Assembly (NCBI GenBank): GCA_947361355.1
Contig: CANAIR010000011.1
Location: 1-54,009, forward strand
DNA: 54,009 nt
Source: an uncultured Clostridium sp.
GTDB lineage: Bacteria > Bacillota > Clostridia > TANB77 > CAG-465
Direction: 5' to 3'
Program-made: the position numbers and the translations under genes
Notes under the pieces: generated by a model
Database searches by the model: none
Told to the model about the DNA's origin: nothing
What the model saw: only the letters and a program-made list of their open reading frames with translations
In this document: piece by piece, positions 8,782 to 17,188 of the stretch
Position numbering within the stretch: the stretch's first letter is position 1
Layout of the letters: each line of letters opens with the position of its first letter

Positions 8782-8888
8782 AATTTTCCCTTTCTTAAAA
8801 TTATAACGTTATTAATAATTATATCATAATGATTAATAAAAAAATAGTTTATTAGTATATTTTGTTATTTATTAAAAGTGAAAATATG

Positions 8889-8917
8889 TTGAAAAATGTA
8901 GTAAAATTTGATATAAT
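8889..8917 (+). promoter_or_regulatory. Promoter TTGAAA-17-TGaTATAAT for the AI-2E family gene
   Basis: TTGAAA at 8889-8894, TATAAT at 8912-8917, 17-bp spacer, extended -10 TG at 8909-8910. The gene begins about 20 bp downstream. Confidence 0.75.
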
Positions 8918-8941
8918 GTTTGCTAGAAAAGAGTGATTAAA

Positions 8942-10129
8942 ATGATAGAATTAAATAACAAAAATGTAAAAAAGATATTACTTATTATTACATTTACAGT
9001 TGTACTTTATTGGGGATTACAAAATCTAAATATAGTGGGAGATATACTGTATACTATATTTAAAGTAATATTTCCATTTATATTAGGTCTTTGTATTGCA
9101 TTTGTATTAAATATACCTGTAAGGGTAATAGAAAGAAACTATTATAAATTAATAAGAAAAAAAGGAAAAGAGAAATCTAAAGATAAAGAAAACAAAAGAA
9201 TAAAAAAAGTGGATGTTGGTGTAAGATTATTAAGCGTTATACTTTCAATTTTAATAATTGTATTTATATTGTATTTTGTAATGTTTTTAGTAATACCAGA
9301 GTTAATAAATACTTTTGATATATTAAAACAAAATATACCCAATGTAGCAAATAATGTAAAGACTTGGTTAATAGATATGACAAAAAATTATCCTGACATA
9401 AAATCTAAAATTTCAAATGTATCAATTGATTGGAAATCATTAGAAGAAACTATAACAGCACTTGCAAAAGGGGGAATAACTACTATTATTACATCTTCAT
9501 TTAGTATAGTTGTTTCAATATTTAATGGTATTTTTAATTTTGTAATGGGATTAGTGTTTGCAATATATTTATTAATTCAAAAAGAAAAATTACAATCACA
9601 ATTAAAAAAGATTGTACTTGCATATTTACCAAAAGAAAAAGTGGATAGTATATTTGAATTTGGTAATATTACAAACGAAACTTTTTCAAAGTTCATAGGT
9701 GGACAATTTATTGAAGCTTGTATACTGGGAATATTATGTTTTATAGGAATGACAATATTTAAATTTGAATATGCAGCAGCAATTTCTGTACTTATAGGTG
9801 TAACAGCTTTAATTCCATTTTTTGGAGCTTTTATAGGAGTTTGTATAGGTGCAATACTTATATTTGCAATCGATCCAACAAAATCATTTTGGTTTATTAT
9901 ATATTTTATAATATTACAGCAAATAGAGGGAAACCTAATATATCCAAAAGTTGTTGGAGAAAGTGTAGGGTTACCTGCAATTTGGGTAATACTTGCTGTA
10001 ACAATAGGTGGAAGTTTATTTGGTGTAGTTGGAATGTTAATAGGCGTACCTTTTGTATCAGTTTTATATAAAACTTTAAGAAAGAATGTACATAAGAATT
10101 TAAATAAAAAGAAAATAAATATTAAATAG
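8942..10129 (+). CDS. AI-2E family transporter (YtvI/PerM-like permease)
   Basis: A 395-residue polytopic protein of the AI-2E transporter (UPF0118) superfamily. Two or three N-terminal helices (about residues 12-65) and one near 100 precede a hydrophilic region of about residues 120-170 (NTFDILKQNIPNVANNVK...). The conserved C-terminal membrane domain contains AISVLIGVTALIPFFGAFIG, QQIEGNLIYPKVVGESVGLP and GGSLFGVVGMLIGVP, which are hallmarks of the family. Members are proposed permeases for small molecules or Na+/H+ antiport; the substrate here is unknown. ATG 8942 has AAAGAG 8 nt upstream; GTG 8933 is an alternative. It has its own promoter and terminator. Confidence 0.88.
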   Translation: MIELNNKNVKKILLIITFTVVLYWGLQNLNIVGDILYTIFKVIFPFILGLCIAFVLNIPVRVIERNYYKLIRKKGKEKSKDKENKRIKKVDVGVRLLSVILSILIIVFILYFVMFLVIPELINTFDILKQNIPNVANNVKTWLIDMTKNYPDIKSKISNVSIDWKSLEETITALAKGGITTIITSSFSIVVSIFNGIFNFVMGLVFAIYLLIQKEKLQSQLKKIVLAYLPKEKVDSIFEFGNITNETFSKFIGGQFIEACILGILCFIGMTIFKFEYAAAISVLIGVTALIPFFGAFIGVCIGAILIFAIDPTKSFWFIIYFIILQQIEGNLIYPKVVGESVGLPAIWVILAVTIGGSLFGVVGMLIGVPFVSVLYKTLRKNVHKNLNKKKINIK

Positions 10130-10175
10130 TAAAAATAAATTTTAAACTTCAATAGAAAAAATTAAATATAAAATT

Positions 10176-10214
10176 AAAAAGTAGTGAATTAGTTATTAAT
10201 TTCACTATTTTTTT
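10176..10214 (+). terminator. Intrinsic terminator after the AI-2E family gene
   Basis: A 13-bp stem (10176-10188 with 10201-10213, one G-U pair) with a 12-nt loop and a run of T. Confidence 0.8.
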
Positions 10215-10263
10215 GTAATTAACATTATTTTAACAAAGTAATATAATAAAATAGGTGATATTT

Positions 10264-10542
10264 ATGCAAATTTTATTAGATAGTATAATTTATTTATTAG
10301 CAGTTATGGGAATCATATTTACAACTATATCTTTTTTTGAGGTATTTGTACAAAAAAGAATAATTAATAATAGTTATAGAATATTTATAAACAATAATGA
10401 AAATAATAAAAATATAGAAGTTATAATTTGTATTAAGAATTTGGATGAAGAAGAGGAAAACGAATTAATAGAAAAAATAATAAAAAGCAAAAATATAAAC
10501 ATAGAAGAAATTGCAAATTCTGTAATAATACAAAAAAATTAA
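10264..10542 (+). CDS. Small membrane-anchored protein upstream of ruvA
   Basis: A 92-residue protein from ATG 10264, preceded by an AGGTGA SD; the longer GTG start at 10255 lies in the SD itself. One hydrophobic N-terminal helix (about residues 5-28) is followed by a hydrophilic domain with alternating strands and a Glu-rich helix (DEEEENELIEKIIKSK). This resembles the small orphan proteins often found beside ruvA in Clostridia, but I cannot name the family. It lies about 70 bp upstream of ruvA and may be co-transcribed with it. Confidence 0.6.
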   Translation: MQILLDSIIYLLAVMGIIFTTISFFEVFVQKRIINNSYRIFINNNENNKNIEVIICIKNLDEEEENELIEKIIKSKNINIEEIANSVIIQKN

Positions 10543-10614
10543 GGCAAAATAAGTTTAATTGTTAATTGACTTTAATTTCTTTTTTGTGTAAAATATAATA
10601 TCAGAGGTGATAAT

Positions 10615-11214
10615 ATGTATGCACAATTTAAAGGGAAAATAGATAGGTTGCTTAATGATAGAATAATTTTAGATGTAAATAATATAGGTTATGAAATATA
10701 TATGCCAGAAAGGGAAATATTAGAACTTTCTAACAAGCTTGATGAAATAAAAGTATATACACATTTTAGTGTTAGAGAGGATGATATGAAATTATTTGGG
10801 TTTATGTCTTACGAAACATTGGAATTTTTTAAGAAATTAATAAGTGTTAGTGGTGTAGGTCCAAAAGTTGCCTTAGGAATTATATCAAATATAGATGCAA
10901 GTGATATGTGTATTGCAATTGCAACTGAAAATGTTGCTGCGTTAAAACAAGTTCCTGGAATTGGTCCTAAAATGGCTCAAAAAATAATATTTGAATTGAA
11001 GGATAAGGTGCTAAAAGAAGAAGTTATAAATATAAATAAAAAAGTAAATAAAAAATTAGTTGTAAATCCAAATATTACAGAGGCTACAACTGCGCTTCAA
11101 GTGCTTGGGTACAGTGAAAAGGAAATAAATGAAGTGATAAATAATTTAGAAATAGAAAATGATAGTGTAGAAGACATTATAAAAAAAGTATTAAAACATA
11201 TGCAAAATATATAA
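10615..11214 (+). CDS. ruvA: Holliday junction branch-migration protein RuvA
   Basis: A 199-residue RuvA, which binds Holliday junctions as a tetramer and loads the RuvB motor. The N-terminal OB domain (residues 1-62) has the family motifs GYEIYMP and YTHFSVREDDMKLFGF. Two helix-hairpin-helix motifs follow: ISVSGVGPKVALGI and LKQVPGIGPKMAQKIIFELKDK. The C-terminal domain III (about residues 150-199) has TTALQVLGYSEKEI and is linked by a Lys-rich stretch. Length is typical. The SD is GAGGTGAT. ruvB, usually the next gene, is absent; ftsE follows instead, so RuvB must be encoded elsewhere if present. Confidence 0.96.
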   Translation: MYAQFKGKIDRLLNDRIILDVNNIGYEIYMPEREILELSNKLDEIKVYTHFSVREDDMKLFGFMSYETLEFFKKLISVSGVGPKVALGIISNIDASDMCIAIATENVAALKQVPGIGPKMAQKIIFELKDKVLKEEVININKKVNKKLVVNPNITEATTALQVLGYSEKEINEVINNLEIENDSVEDIIKKVLKHMQNI

Positions 11215-11221
11215 CAAGTTG

Positions 11222-11250
11222 TAGACAATTTTTACGTTTTATGATATTAT
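11222..11250 (+). promoter_or_regulatory. Promoter TAGACA-17-TGaTATTAT for ftsEX
   Basis: The -35 TAGACA (11222-11227) and -10 TATTAT (11245-11250) are 17 bp apart with an extended -10 TG at 11242-11243. It lies just downstream of ruvA and 36 bp before ftsE. Confidence 0.6.
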
Positions 11251-11285
11251 TAACGTGAGATAAAATGTTTAGTGAGAGGTAAAAT

Positions 11286-11960
11286 ATGATTGAATTTGTA
11301 AATGTTTCAAAAAAGTATAATCATAGTATTGTTGCTTTAGAAAATGTAAATATAAATATACAAAAAGGTGAATTTGTCTTTTTAGTTGGTCCATCTGGAT
11401 CTGGAAAATCTACATTTTTAAAATTAATGATAAAGGAGGAAGAACCATCTTCTGGGAAAATATTAATAGATAATAAAGATATAGGAAAATTAAAGCAAAA
11501 AGAAGTTCCATTTTTAAGGAGAAAAGTTGGATTTGTATTTCAAGATTTCAGATTATTATATGATAGAACTGTTGAAGAAAATATAGTTTTCGCACTGAGA
11601 GTTATTGAAGCCTCAGAAAGAGAAATAAAAGCACAATTAAAGTCAACTCTTGAAATGGTTGGTCTTGAAGGGAAAGAAAAATATTATCCTAACCAATTAT
11701 CAGGTGGTGAGCAACAAAGAGTAGCGCTTGCTCGTGCGCTTGCAACTAAACCACCAATACTTATTGCAGATGAGCCAACAGGAAATTTAGATCCAAGTAC
11801 AGCAAACGACATATTTAAAACATTACTTGATATTAATGCAAGAGGTACTACAATACTTGTTGTAACTCATGCAAGAGATATTGTAAATGAGTTAAATAAA
11901 AGGGTTATAGCACTAGATCATGGTAGAATAATAAAAGATGATCAAAGAGGAGGATACTAA
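11286..11960 (+). CDS. ftsE: Cell-division ATP-binding protein FtsE
   Basis: A 224-residue ABC ATPase matching FtsE. It couples with the membrane protein FtsX to activate peptidoglycan hydrolases at the division site. Motifs: Walker A GPSGSGKST (about residues 36-44), Q loop FVFQDFRLL, signature LSGGEQQRVALARA, Walker B ILIADEPTGNLD and the switch His in VVTHARD. Length is typical for FtsE. Its stop lies 2 bp before the ftsX start; SD sites precede both. The next two genes encode secreted M23 hydrolases of the EnvC/PcsB type, the expected effectors. Confidence 0.95.
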   Translation: MIEFVNVSKKYNHSIVALENVNINIQKGEFVFLVGPSGSGKSTFLKLMIKEEEPSSGKILIDNKDIGKLKQKEVPFLRRKVGFVFQDFRLLYDRTVEENIVFALRVIEASEREIKAQLKSTLEMVGLEGKEKYYPNQLSGGEQQRVALARALATKPPILIADEPTGNLDPSTANDIFKTLLDINARGTTILVVTHARDIVNELNKRVIALDHGRIIKDDQRGGY

Positions 11961-11962
11961 AG

Positions 11963-12853
11963 ATGACAACCAATACATATTTAATAAAAGAAGGATTTGA
12001 CAATTTAAAAAAACATGGTTCTAAAACTTTTTCAACTATGCTTATAATTTGTGCTACTATGTTAGTACTTGGAATCTTTATTTTATTATTTCAAAATGTT
12101 AATAAAAATGTTGCCACAGTAAGAGTAGAACAAGGTTTACAGGCTTTTATAGATGATACAGCTACTGATACAGAAATTGAATATATGAAAGATGAAATAG
12201 TACAAATTCCAGGCGTTCAAAGTGTGGAATATCTTGATAAAGAAATGGCTTATCAAGACGCACAAGAAGTTTTTAAAGAACAATCATATTTTTTAGAAGG
12301 ATTAGATAAATTAAAAATATTTCCTGCATCTTTTGTAGTAAAATTTGCTGATATAAATCAAAGTGAGACAATAAAGGTAGCAGTAGAGGATGTTGATGGA
12401 ATATATAAAGTAAAATATAACCAAAGTACAATAGATGCAGTTGTATCTATTTCTAAAATAGCAAATATATTTTTACTTGGTGTTGGGGCAGTAATGTTAG
12501 TTGTAAGTATATTTATAATTTCTAACACAATAAAGCTTGCAGTATATTCAAATCAACGTGAAATATTTATTATGAGATATATTGGTGCAACAAATAGATT
12601 TATAAAAAAACCATTTATTGTTGAGGGTGCAATAATGGGAGTGGTTTCAGCAATTATATCATTTATATTAATATCTCTAGCTTATGTTGTAATATATGCA
12701 AGATTGCCACAAATTGGATCATCACTTGGAGTATTTGGATTTATTCCATATTCTGATTTATGGTACCAAATATTGGGATCATATATAATCCTTGGACTAT
12801 TTATAGGAATTTTTGGAAGTAGTATATCAATAAAAAAATATTTAAAAGCATAA
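11963..12853 (+). CDS. ftsX: Cell-division membrane protein FtsX
   Basis: A 296-residue permease-like protein: a short cytoplasmic N-terminus, TM1 at about residues 23-47, an extracellular domain of about 120 residues, and three C-terminal TM helices. The extracellular domain contains the family pattern of a pair of subdomains (IPGVQSVEYLDKEMAYQDA and FPASFVVKF). The cytoplasmic segment NTIKLAVYSNQREIFIMRYIGATNRFIKKPF is the FtsX-type coupling region that contacts FtsE. It follows ftsE by 2 bp and precedes the hydrolase genes, so FtsEX probably activates one or both of them across the membrane. Confidence 0.94.
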   Translation: MTTNTYLIKEGFDNLKKHGSKTFSTMLIICATMLVLGIFILLFQNVNKNVATVRVEQGLQAFIDDTATDTEIEYMKDEIVQIPGVQSVEYLDKEMAYQDAQEVFKEQSYFLEGLDKLKIFPASFVVKFADINQSETIKVAVEDVDGIYKVKYNQSTIDAVVSISKIANIFLLGVGAVMLVVSIFIISNTIKLAVYSNQREIFIMRYIGATNRFIKKPFIVEGAIMGVVSAIISFILISLAYVVIYARLPQIGSSLGVFGFIPYSDLWYQILGSYIILGLFIGIFGSSISIKKYLKA

Positions 12854-12873
12854 AAAGCATGGGAGAAAGAAAA

Positions 12874-14109
12874 ATGTTAAATATAAAGAAGAAAAAGATT
12901 AAATTTTTAGCAATCATTTTCATAATTACTATTTTTTTCTCTATGATAGATGTGTATTCTTCTGGTTTTACAGATTATGAAAAAGAATTAGAAAGTATTA
13001 GAAAAGAAGAAAGTCAAAATATGAAAAAACTTTCAGGTATAGAAAAAGAGCTTTCACAATATAACTATGAAATTGTAAGTTTAGATATAAAAATGAACGA
13101 TGCAACTAAAAAGATGATTGAATTACAAGGGAAAATAGAAAATGTAAATAAAACATTAAAAGAACAAGAAGCAGCTTTATCTGATACTTCTAAACTTTAT
13201 GATTCAGCACAAAAAGAATATTTAGAAAAATTAAGAATAATATATGAAAATGGTATGCCTAGTATAATTGAAATGTTAATAAATTCAAAAGGAATTACAG
13301 ATTTTATAAGAAAGATAAATGTTTATACTAGTATTTTAGAGTATTATCAAAATAAGTCTGGTAGTATTAAAAATCAAAAAGAGTATATAGATTATATAAA
13401 AAAAGACATGGTTTCAAAAAAATTACAAGTAGAACAACTAAAAAAAGATGTTGAAAAAAGTACAAATGAATTATCATCATCTTTAGAAACAAAAAAGAAA
13501 AAAGTAGAAGAGTTAGAAAAAACACAAGGAAATTTACAAGCTAATATTGATGCTTTTACTGCAAAAAAACAAGAAGCAGCAAAGTTAGTAGATGAAGAAA
13601 TACAAAGAATAGTAAACGAAGCTAGGAAAAAAGCTGAATCAGGTACAAATACTACATTTACGGGTGGACAATTTGTATGGCCTGTTGACGGGTATAATAT
13701 TATTACTACAAGGTTTGGTACTATATATAATTTGGTAAATCCTGCTGGAAGTGCACATACTGGATGTGATGTAGCAGGAGGTGGAATACTTGGAAAACCT
13801 ATAATGGCTATTGAAGCTGGAACAGTAACAACTGCAAAATATGGTAATTATGGTTATGGAAATTATGTTATAATAGACCATGGAAAATGTACAGATGATG
13901 ATAGTAATTACCTTTCACTTTATGGACATGCGACAACATTAGCAGTTGAAGTAGGACAAAAAGTAGAAAAAGGTGATGTTATAGCGTATGTTGGTTCTAC
14001 TGGTAACTCGACAGGACCACATTTACATTTAGAAGTACGTGTAAATGGAAAACTTACAGATCCAATTTCATATTATCCAGCAATGCAATTTCAATATCCA
14101 TATGGTTAA
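12874..14109 (+). CDS. M23 peptidoglycan hydrolase with coiled coil (EnvC/PcsB-like), copy 1
   Basis: A 411-residue secreted protein. A Lys-rich N-terminus and one hydrophobic segment (about residues 9-30) act as a signal peptide or anchor. A long coiled coil spans about residues 35-255 (repeated Lys/Glu/Gln helices), like the regulatory domain that FtsX contacts. The LytM/M23 domain is at about 270-400 with all zinc-ligand motifs intact: HTGCD, YGHA and STGPHLHLEV. This predicts endopeptidase activity on stem peptides, unlike EnvC proteins that lost ligands. ATG 12874 is chosen because GGGAG lies 8 nt before it; ATG 12859 has no SD. It is paralogous to the next gene and belongs to the ftsEX unit. 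Confidence 0.9.
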   Translation: MLNIKKKKIKFLAIIFIITIFFSMIDVYSSGFTDYEKELESIRKEESQNMKKLSGIEKELSQYNYEIVSLDIKMNDATKKMIELQGKIENVNKTLKEQEAALSDTSKLYDSAQKEYLEKLRIIYENGMPSIIEMLINSKGITDFIRKINVYTSILEYYQNKSGSIKNQKEYIDYIKKDMVSKKLQVEQLKKDVEKSTNELSSSLETKKKKVEELEKTQGNLQANIDAFTAKKQEAAKLVDEEIQRIVNEARKKAESGTNTTFTGGQFVWPVDGYNIITTRFGTIYNLVNPAGSAHTGCDVAGGGILGKPIMAIEAGTVTTAKYGNYGYGNYVIIDHGKCTDDDSNYLSLYGHATTLAVEVGQKVEKGDVIAYVGSTGNSTGPHLHLEVRVNGKLTDPISYYPAMQFQYPYG

Positions 14110-14129
14110 AATATAAGTAGGGGGTTTAT

Positions 14130-15365
14130 ATGATATTAAGAAAATGTAAAAAAGTTATAGGTGCAGTGACTATTAGTGTTATGATTGCAAATAGTTTGAA
14201 TTTTGTAGTGGCTACTTCTTTAACAGATAAACAAAATAAAGCAGCTGATATAAAAAATCAGATTAATAATAATAAACAGCAAATAACTTCTACACAACAA
14301 GAAGCTGACAAATATTTAAAGGAGATAGGCGTATTAGATAAAGAGATAGGAAAATATTCTAGTGAGTTAGATGAATTACAAAAAAAAGTAGATGAAGTAA
14401 ATGAAAAAATATCTTATTATGAAGACTCACTTCAAAATTCTGCACAAAAATATAGTAGCGCAGAAGATATGTATACAACAAGACTTAGAGCTATATATGA
14501 AAATGGTATGCCTAGTATAATTGATATTTTATTTCAATCTGAGGGAATATCTGATTTCTTTTCCAAGATGAATGTTTATCAAGGAATATTAGAATATGAT
14601 AAATCTTTAGTAGGTAATGTAAAAAACGAAAAAGAATATATAAGTAATATAAAAAAAGATATAGAAGTACAAAAATTACAGTTAGATCAATTAAAGTATG
14701 ATATGGAAAAGTCTACAAACGCTTTAAATAATGCAAAATCACAAAAGCAAAATAAAGTAGATTCATTAAATGCTTCAAAAGAAAAATTAGAAGCAGTTAA
14801 TAAAGTTTTAAATGATGAAGCAGAAAAATTAAATAAAGAAATAGAAAATGAAATTGCAAGAATTATTGCAGAAAGAAAGAAAAAAGAAGAAGAGGAAGCT
14901 AAAGAAAATCATAATAATGGATCTACTGGAAGTTCGAATGTAGTAAATTCGAATGGAAAATTTGACTGGCCACTTAAAGGATATGGAAAAAATAAGATAA
15001 CAGCAAATTTTCCTAGATATCCAGATGGAACAAGACATGATGGTGTTGATATAGGTGTTCCAATTGGTACACCAGTTTATGCAGCAGCTTCTGGAGAAGT
15101 TATAAGATCAAAATATTATTTAACTGGAAGTTATGATGGCGGTTATTCTGATGGATATGGTAATTATGTAATGATATATCATGGTGATTATACAACTTTA
15201 TATGGGCATCTTAAGTATCAAAAAGTAGTTTCAGTTGGACAACAAGTAAAAAAAGGTGATCTTATAGGTTATACAGCAAGTACAGGAAATTCAACAGGAC
15301 CACATTTACACTTTGAGGTAAGAAAAGGAACTGTCGCTGTAAATCCAATGCAATTTTTTAATTAA
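14130..15365 (+). CDS. M23 peptidoglycan hydrolase with coiled coil (EnvC/PcsB-like), copy 2
   Basis: A 411-residue paralog of the preceding gene with the same layout: signal peptide (about residues 1-29, hydrophobic core IGAVTISVMIANSLNFVV), coiled coil at about 32-255, a low-complexity Ser/Asn linker, and an M23 domain at about 280-405. Zinc-ligand motifs are RHDGVD, YGHL and STGPHLHFEV, all intact. The stretch RAIYENGMPSIIDILF and its counterpart in copy 1 are the most similar part of the coiled coil. An AGGGGG SD precedes the ATG. The two copies probably arose by tandem duplication and may share FtsEX or serve different stages of division. Confidence 0.9.
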   Translation: MILRKCKKVIGAVTISVMIANSLNFVVATSLTDKQNKAADIKNQINNNKQQITSTQQEADKYLKEIGVLDKEIGKYSSELDELQKKVDEVNEKISYYEDSLQNSAQKYSSAEDMYTTRLRAIYENGMPSIIDILFQSEGISDFFSKMNVYQGILEYDKSLVGNVKNEKEYISNIKKDIEVQKLQLDQLKYDMEKSTNALNNAKSQKQNKVDSLNASKEKLEAVNKVLNDEAEKLNKEIENEIARIIAERKKKEEEEAKENHNNGSTGSSNVVNSNGKFDWPLKGYGKNKITANFPRYPDGTRHDGVDIGVPIGTPVYAAASGEVIRSKYYLTGSYDGGYSDGYGNYVMIYHGDYTTLYGHLKYQKVVSVGQQVKKGDLIGYTASTGNSTGPHLHFEVRKGTVAVNPMQFFN

Positions 15366-15452
15366 AACAAAATAATATTTTTGTAAAAATATATTTTTAT
15401 TAAACAAAATATGAAATTTTATGACAAATTATATAAAATATAAAAAAAAGTA

Positions 15453-15481
15453 TTGACTTATTTTATGTTTTATTGTTTAAT
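15453..15481 (+). promoter_or_regulatory. Promoter TTGACT-17-TTTAAT for sepF
   Basis: TTGACT at 15453-15458 and TTTAAT at 15476-15481 are separated by 17 bp. The -10 is imperfect, but the position, 35 bp before sepF, is suitable. Confidence 0.5.
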
Positions 15482-15515
15482 AGAATATATAAGTATCGTA
15501 GGGGGTTATTAAGAT

Positions 15516-16046
15516 ATGGGTGCAGCTATAATAAATAAGTTTATGAATATGATGGGAATCGGTGATTCTGAAGATGATATGTATGATGATGTAGAAGATT
15601 ATGATAACAATGATGTAGAAACAGACGATATAGAAGAAGAATACAAAAGAGCTTCATATAAAGCTCCAAAAAGATCATTTAGTGAAATAGAGAGAAATTC
15701 ACAATATTCATCTACAAATGTTCAAACAAAAGTTATTCCAATGAATTCTGGAATTTCATCTTCAAAAATGGTTATAACTCAACCAACTTGTTATGATGAA
15801 GTAGAAGGAATGGGAGAATATTTAAAAACTAAAAAGTCAGTTATAATAAACTTAGAAAATGTTAGTAAAGAAGACGCAAGAAGAATATTAGATTTTTTAA
15901 GTGGAGCTGCTTTTATGGTAGATGGAACTATTCAAAGAGTTTCTAATCTAATTTATTTGATTACACCTAAAAATGTAGAAATACAAAATGATTTAGAAAG
16001 AAATCAATATAAACAACAAAAATTGTCATTTTCATGGCTAAAATAG
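15516..16046 (+). CDS. sepF: Cell-division protein SepF
   Basis: A 176-residue SepF. In Gram-positives SepF binds FtsZ filaments and tethers them to the membrane. The N-terminus MGAAIINKFMNMMGIG is the amphipathic membrane-binding helix. A long acidic linker (about residues 17-45, many Asp and Glu) and a Ser-rich segment follow. The folded domain at about 95-170 has the family patterns VIINLENVSKEDARRILDFLSG and GTIQRVSNLIYLITPKNVEI. The SD is AGGGGG. It precedes divIVA, the usual Firmicutes neighbour, but the ylm genes that often lie between them are missing. Confidence 0.95.
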   Translation: MGAAIINKFMNMMGIGDSEDDMYDDVEDYDNNDVETDDIEEEYKRASYKAPKRSFSEIERNSQYSSTNVQTKVIPMNSGISSSKMVITQPTCYDEVEGMGEYLKTKKSVIINLENVSKEDARRILDFLSGAAFMVDGTIQRVSNLIYLITPKNVEIQNDLERNQYKQQKLSFSWLK

Positions 16047-16057
16047 TAATTTAAATT

Positions 16058-16084
16058 AGCAGGCAGTTTGTCTGCTGTTTTTGT
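16058..16084 (+). terminator. Weak hairpin between sepF and divIVA
   Basis: A short GC-containing stem (GGCAG/CTGCT or AGCAG/CTGCT in 16058-16077) followed by TGTTTTTG. It could partly attenuate transcription into divIVA. Confidence 0.45.
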
Positions 16085-16101
16085 TAAAGGGGGGAATATA
16101 T

Positions 16102-16554
16102 ATGTTAACACCACTTGATATAGATAATAAAACTTTCAAAAAAAGTAAATTAGGTGGATACGATATAAATGATGTAGAAGAATTTTTAGTTAAAGTAATG
16201 GATGACTATGAGATGTTATATAAAGAAAATGCAGAATTAAAAAGTAAATCTGATGCTATGCAAGAGTCAGTTTCATATTATCAATCTATTGAAGATGGAG
16301 TAAATAAAACAATAGAAAATGCACATGAAGCAGCAGACAGTATAAAACTTGCAGCCCAAAGAGAGGCTGAAACAATTATGCAAAAGGCAGAACTTGATTC
16401 AAAAGGAAGATTAGATGAATTGAAATTTGAAATTGCCAAAAAAGAAGCTGAACTTGAAGAAAAAAGAAAACAAATGCAAGTATATAATATACGTGTAAGT
16501 TCTATGCTTGAAGCACAACTAAAAATATTAAATGAAGATAATAATGAATGTTAA
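16102..16554 (+). CDS. divIVA: DivIVA-domain protein
   Basis: A 150-residue DivIVA-family protein. These are coiled-coil proteins that bind negatively curved membrane at septa and poles and recruit division or cell-wall factors. The N-terminal lipid-binding domain has LTPLDIDNKTFKKSKLGGYDINDVEEFL (given as family positions 2-29). A first coiled coil with the family-like VMDDYEMLYKENAEL follows, then a long helical region (about 60-145) that is Glu/Lys/Gln-rich. ATG 16102 is chosen for the AAGGGGG SD; the longer TTG start is upstream of that SD. Shorter than B. subtilis DivIVA in its tail. Confidence 0.92.
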   Translation: MLTPLDIDNKTFKKSKLGGYDINDVEEFLVKVMDDYEMLYKENAELKSKSDAMQESVSYYQSIEDGVNKTIENAHEAADSIKLAAQREAETIMQKAELDSKGRLDELKFEIAKKEAELEEKRKQMQVYNIRVSSMLEAQLKILNEDNNEC

Positions 16555-16571
16555 ATAGTAATAAAGAAGAT

Positions 16572-16612
16572 ATAAACCTAATTAAATATGCTCTTTAATT
16601 AGGTTTATTATA
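16572..16612 (+). terminator. Intrinsic terminator after divIVA
   Basis: A perfect 14-bp stem (16572-16585 with 16594-16607) and 8-nt loop; the tail is AT-rich with only short T runs. Confidence 0.7.
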
Positions 16613-16652
16613 GTATATTTGTAAAATAGTATTATGAGAGGTGATATAGTTT

Positions 16653-16853
16653 ATGGAAAATAATGAATTTAAACAAGAGCCAGATTTAAATGAAGTGGAA
16701 ATGGAAAATGAAAATAAAGAATTTGATTATTCTGAGTTAGAAGAGCGTCTTCCGTTTGATGATGAACCAGAAAGCGAAAATGACAAAGAAGAAACTGATA
16801 AAGGAGAAAATCCATTTGAAAATGAAGAATTTTTAGAAGGATTAGAAGAATAA
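16653..16853 (+). CDS. Very acidic small protein, 66 aa
   Basis: A 66-residue protein in which almost half the residues are Glu or Asp. It has no hydrophobic segment and is probably unstructured. A GAGGTGAT SD lies before the ATG, though spaced slightly wide. It comes after the divIVA terminator and before a bidirectional terminator, so it is a separate small unit. No family can be assigned; it might be a charged adaptor or an anti-factor, but that is a guess. Confidence 0.6.
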   Translation: MENNEFKQEPDLNEVEMENENKEFDYSELEERLPFDDEPESENDKEETDKGENPFENEEFLEGLEE

Positions 16854-16910
16854 CAATCTAATGAAGAGTAATTTATATAAATAGTTATAAAAATATAGGA
16901 ATAAAATACA

Positions 16911-16952
16911 AAAAAATATACGAGTAATTAACTCGTATATTTTTATTTTTTT
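16911..16952. terminator. Strong bidirectional terminator
   Basis: A 14-15-bp stem (16911-16925 with 16931-16944/5), 5-nt loop, T run on the plus side (16941-16953) and, read on the minus strand, a T-rich tail beyond 16916. It ends the acidic-protein gene on plus and the mini-ORF transcript on minus. Confidence 0.88.
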
Positions 16953-16984
16953 TATAAGGGTCCATCCCGTGGATTATAATTCAT
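16952..16984 (-). CDS. Mini-ORF 4 (10 aa, MNYNPRDGPL)
   Basis: ATG with AGGAG 6 nt upstream and TAA stop. The stop lies only 7 nt before the 5' arm of the minus-strand terminator, so a ribosome on the stop codon would cover the start of the hairpin. The RDGPL ending matches RDRPV of mini-ORF 3. Confidence 0.5.
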   Translation of the reverse strand: MNYNPRDGPL

Positions 16985-17026
16985 TTTTTTCTCCTGTGCC
17001 AGATTTATATTTTATTAGTTAATTAT

Positions 17027-17071
17027 TTATACAGGTCTATCTCTTGTCCTAAACCGCGATTTTACCGCCAT
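17027..17071 (-). CDS. Mini-ORF 3 (14 aa, MAVKSRFRTRDRPV)
   Basis: ATG with AAAGGAG 5 nt upstream and TAA stop. The peptide is very basic. Its last five codons encode RDRPV and align codon by codon with RDGPL of mini-ORF 4. The start codon lies just after the long hairpin at 17097-17149. Confidence 0.5.
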   Translation of the reverse strand: MAVKSRFRTRDRPV

Positions 17072-17188
17072 GTGGTCTCCTTTCTTTTTTTGTTCAATAT
17101 CACTGTCTCAGGCTAATAACTCTGATCTGATAGGTAGAGATAGTGATATATTAATATATACATAGTATATATTTGTATGTATTAAAAT

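Noticed and set aside
9577-10152. Antisense frame of about 190 codons opposite the AI-2E family gene
   Set aside because: A shadow of a clear transporter gene; its sequence lacks coherent domains.
10566-10594. Promoter TTGACT/TAAAAT before ruvA
   Set aside because: The better TATAAT is 22 bp from the -35; the 17-bp option has a poor -10, so I did not list it.
17100-17150. Additional mini-ORF starting at an ATG between mini-ORF 2 and 3
   Set aside because: There is no SD before this ATG and it runs through the long hairpin, unlike the four others.
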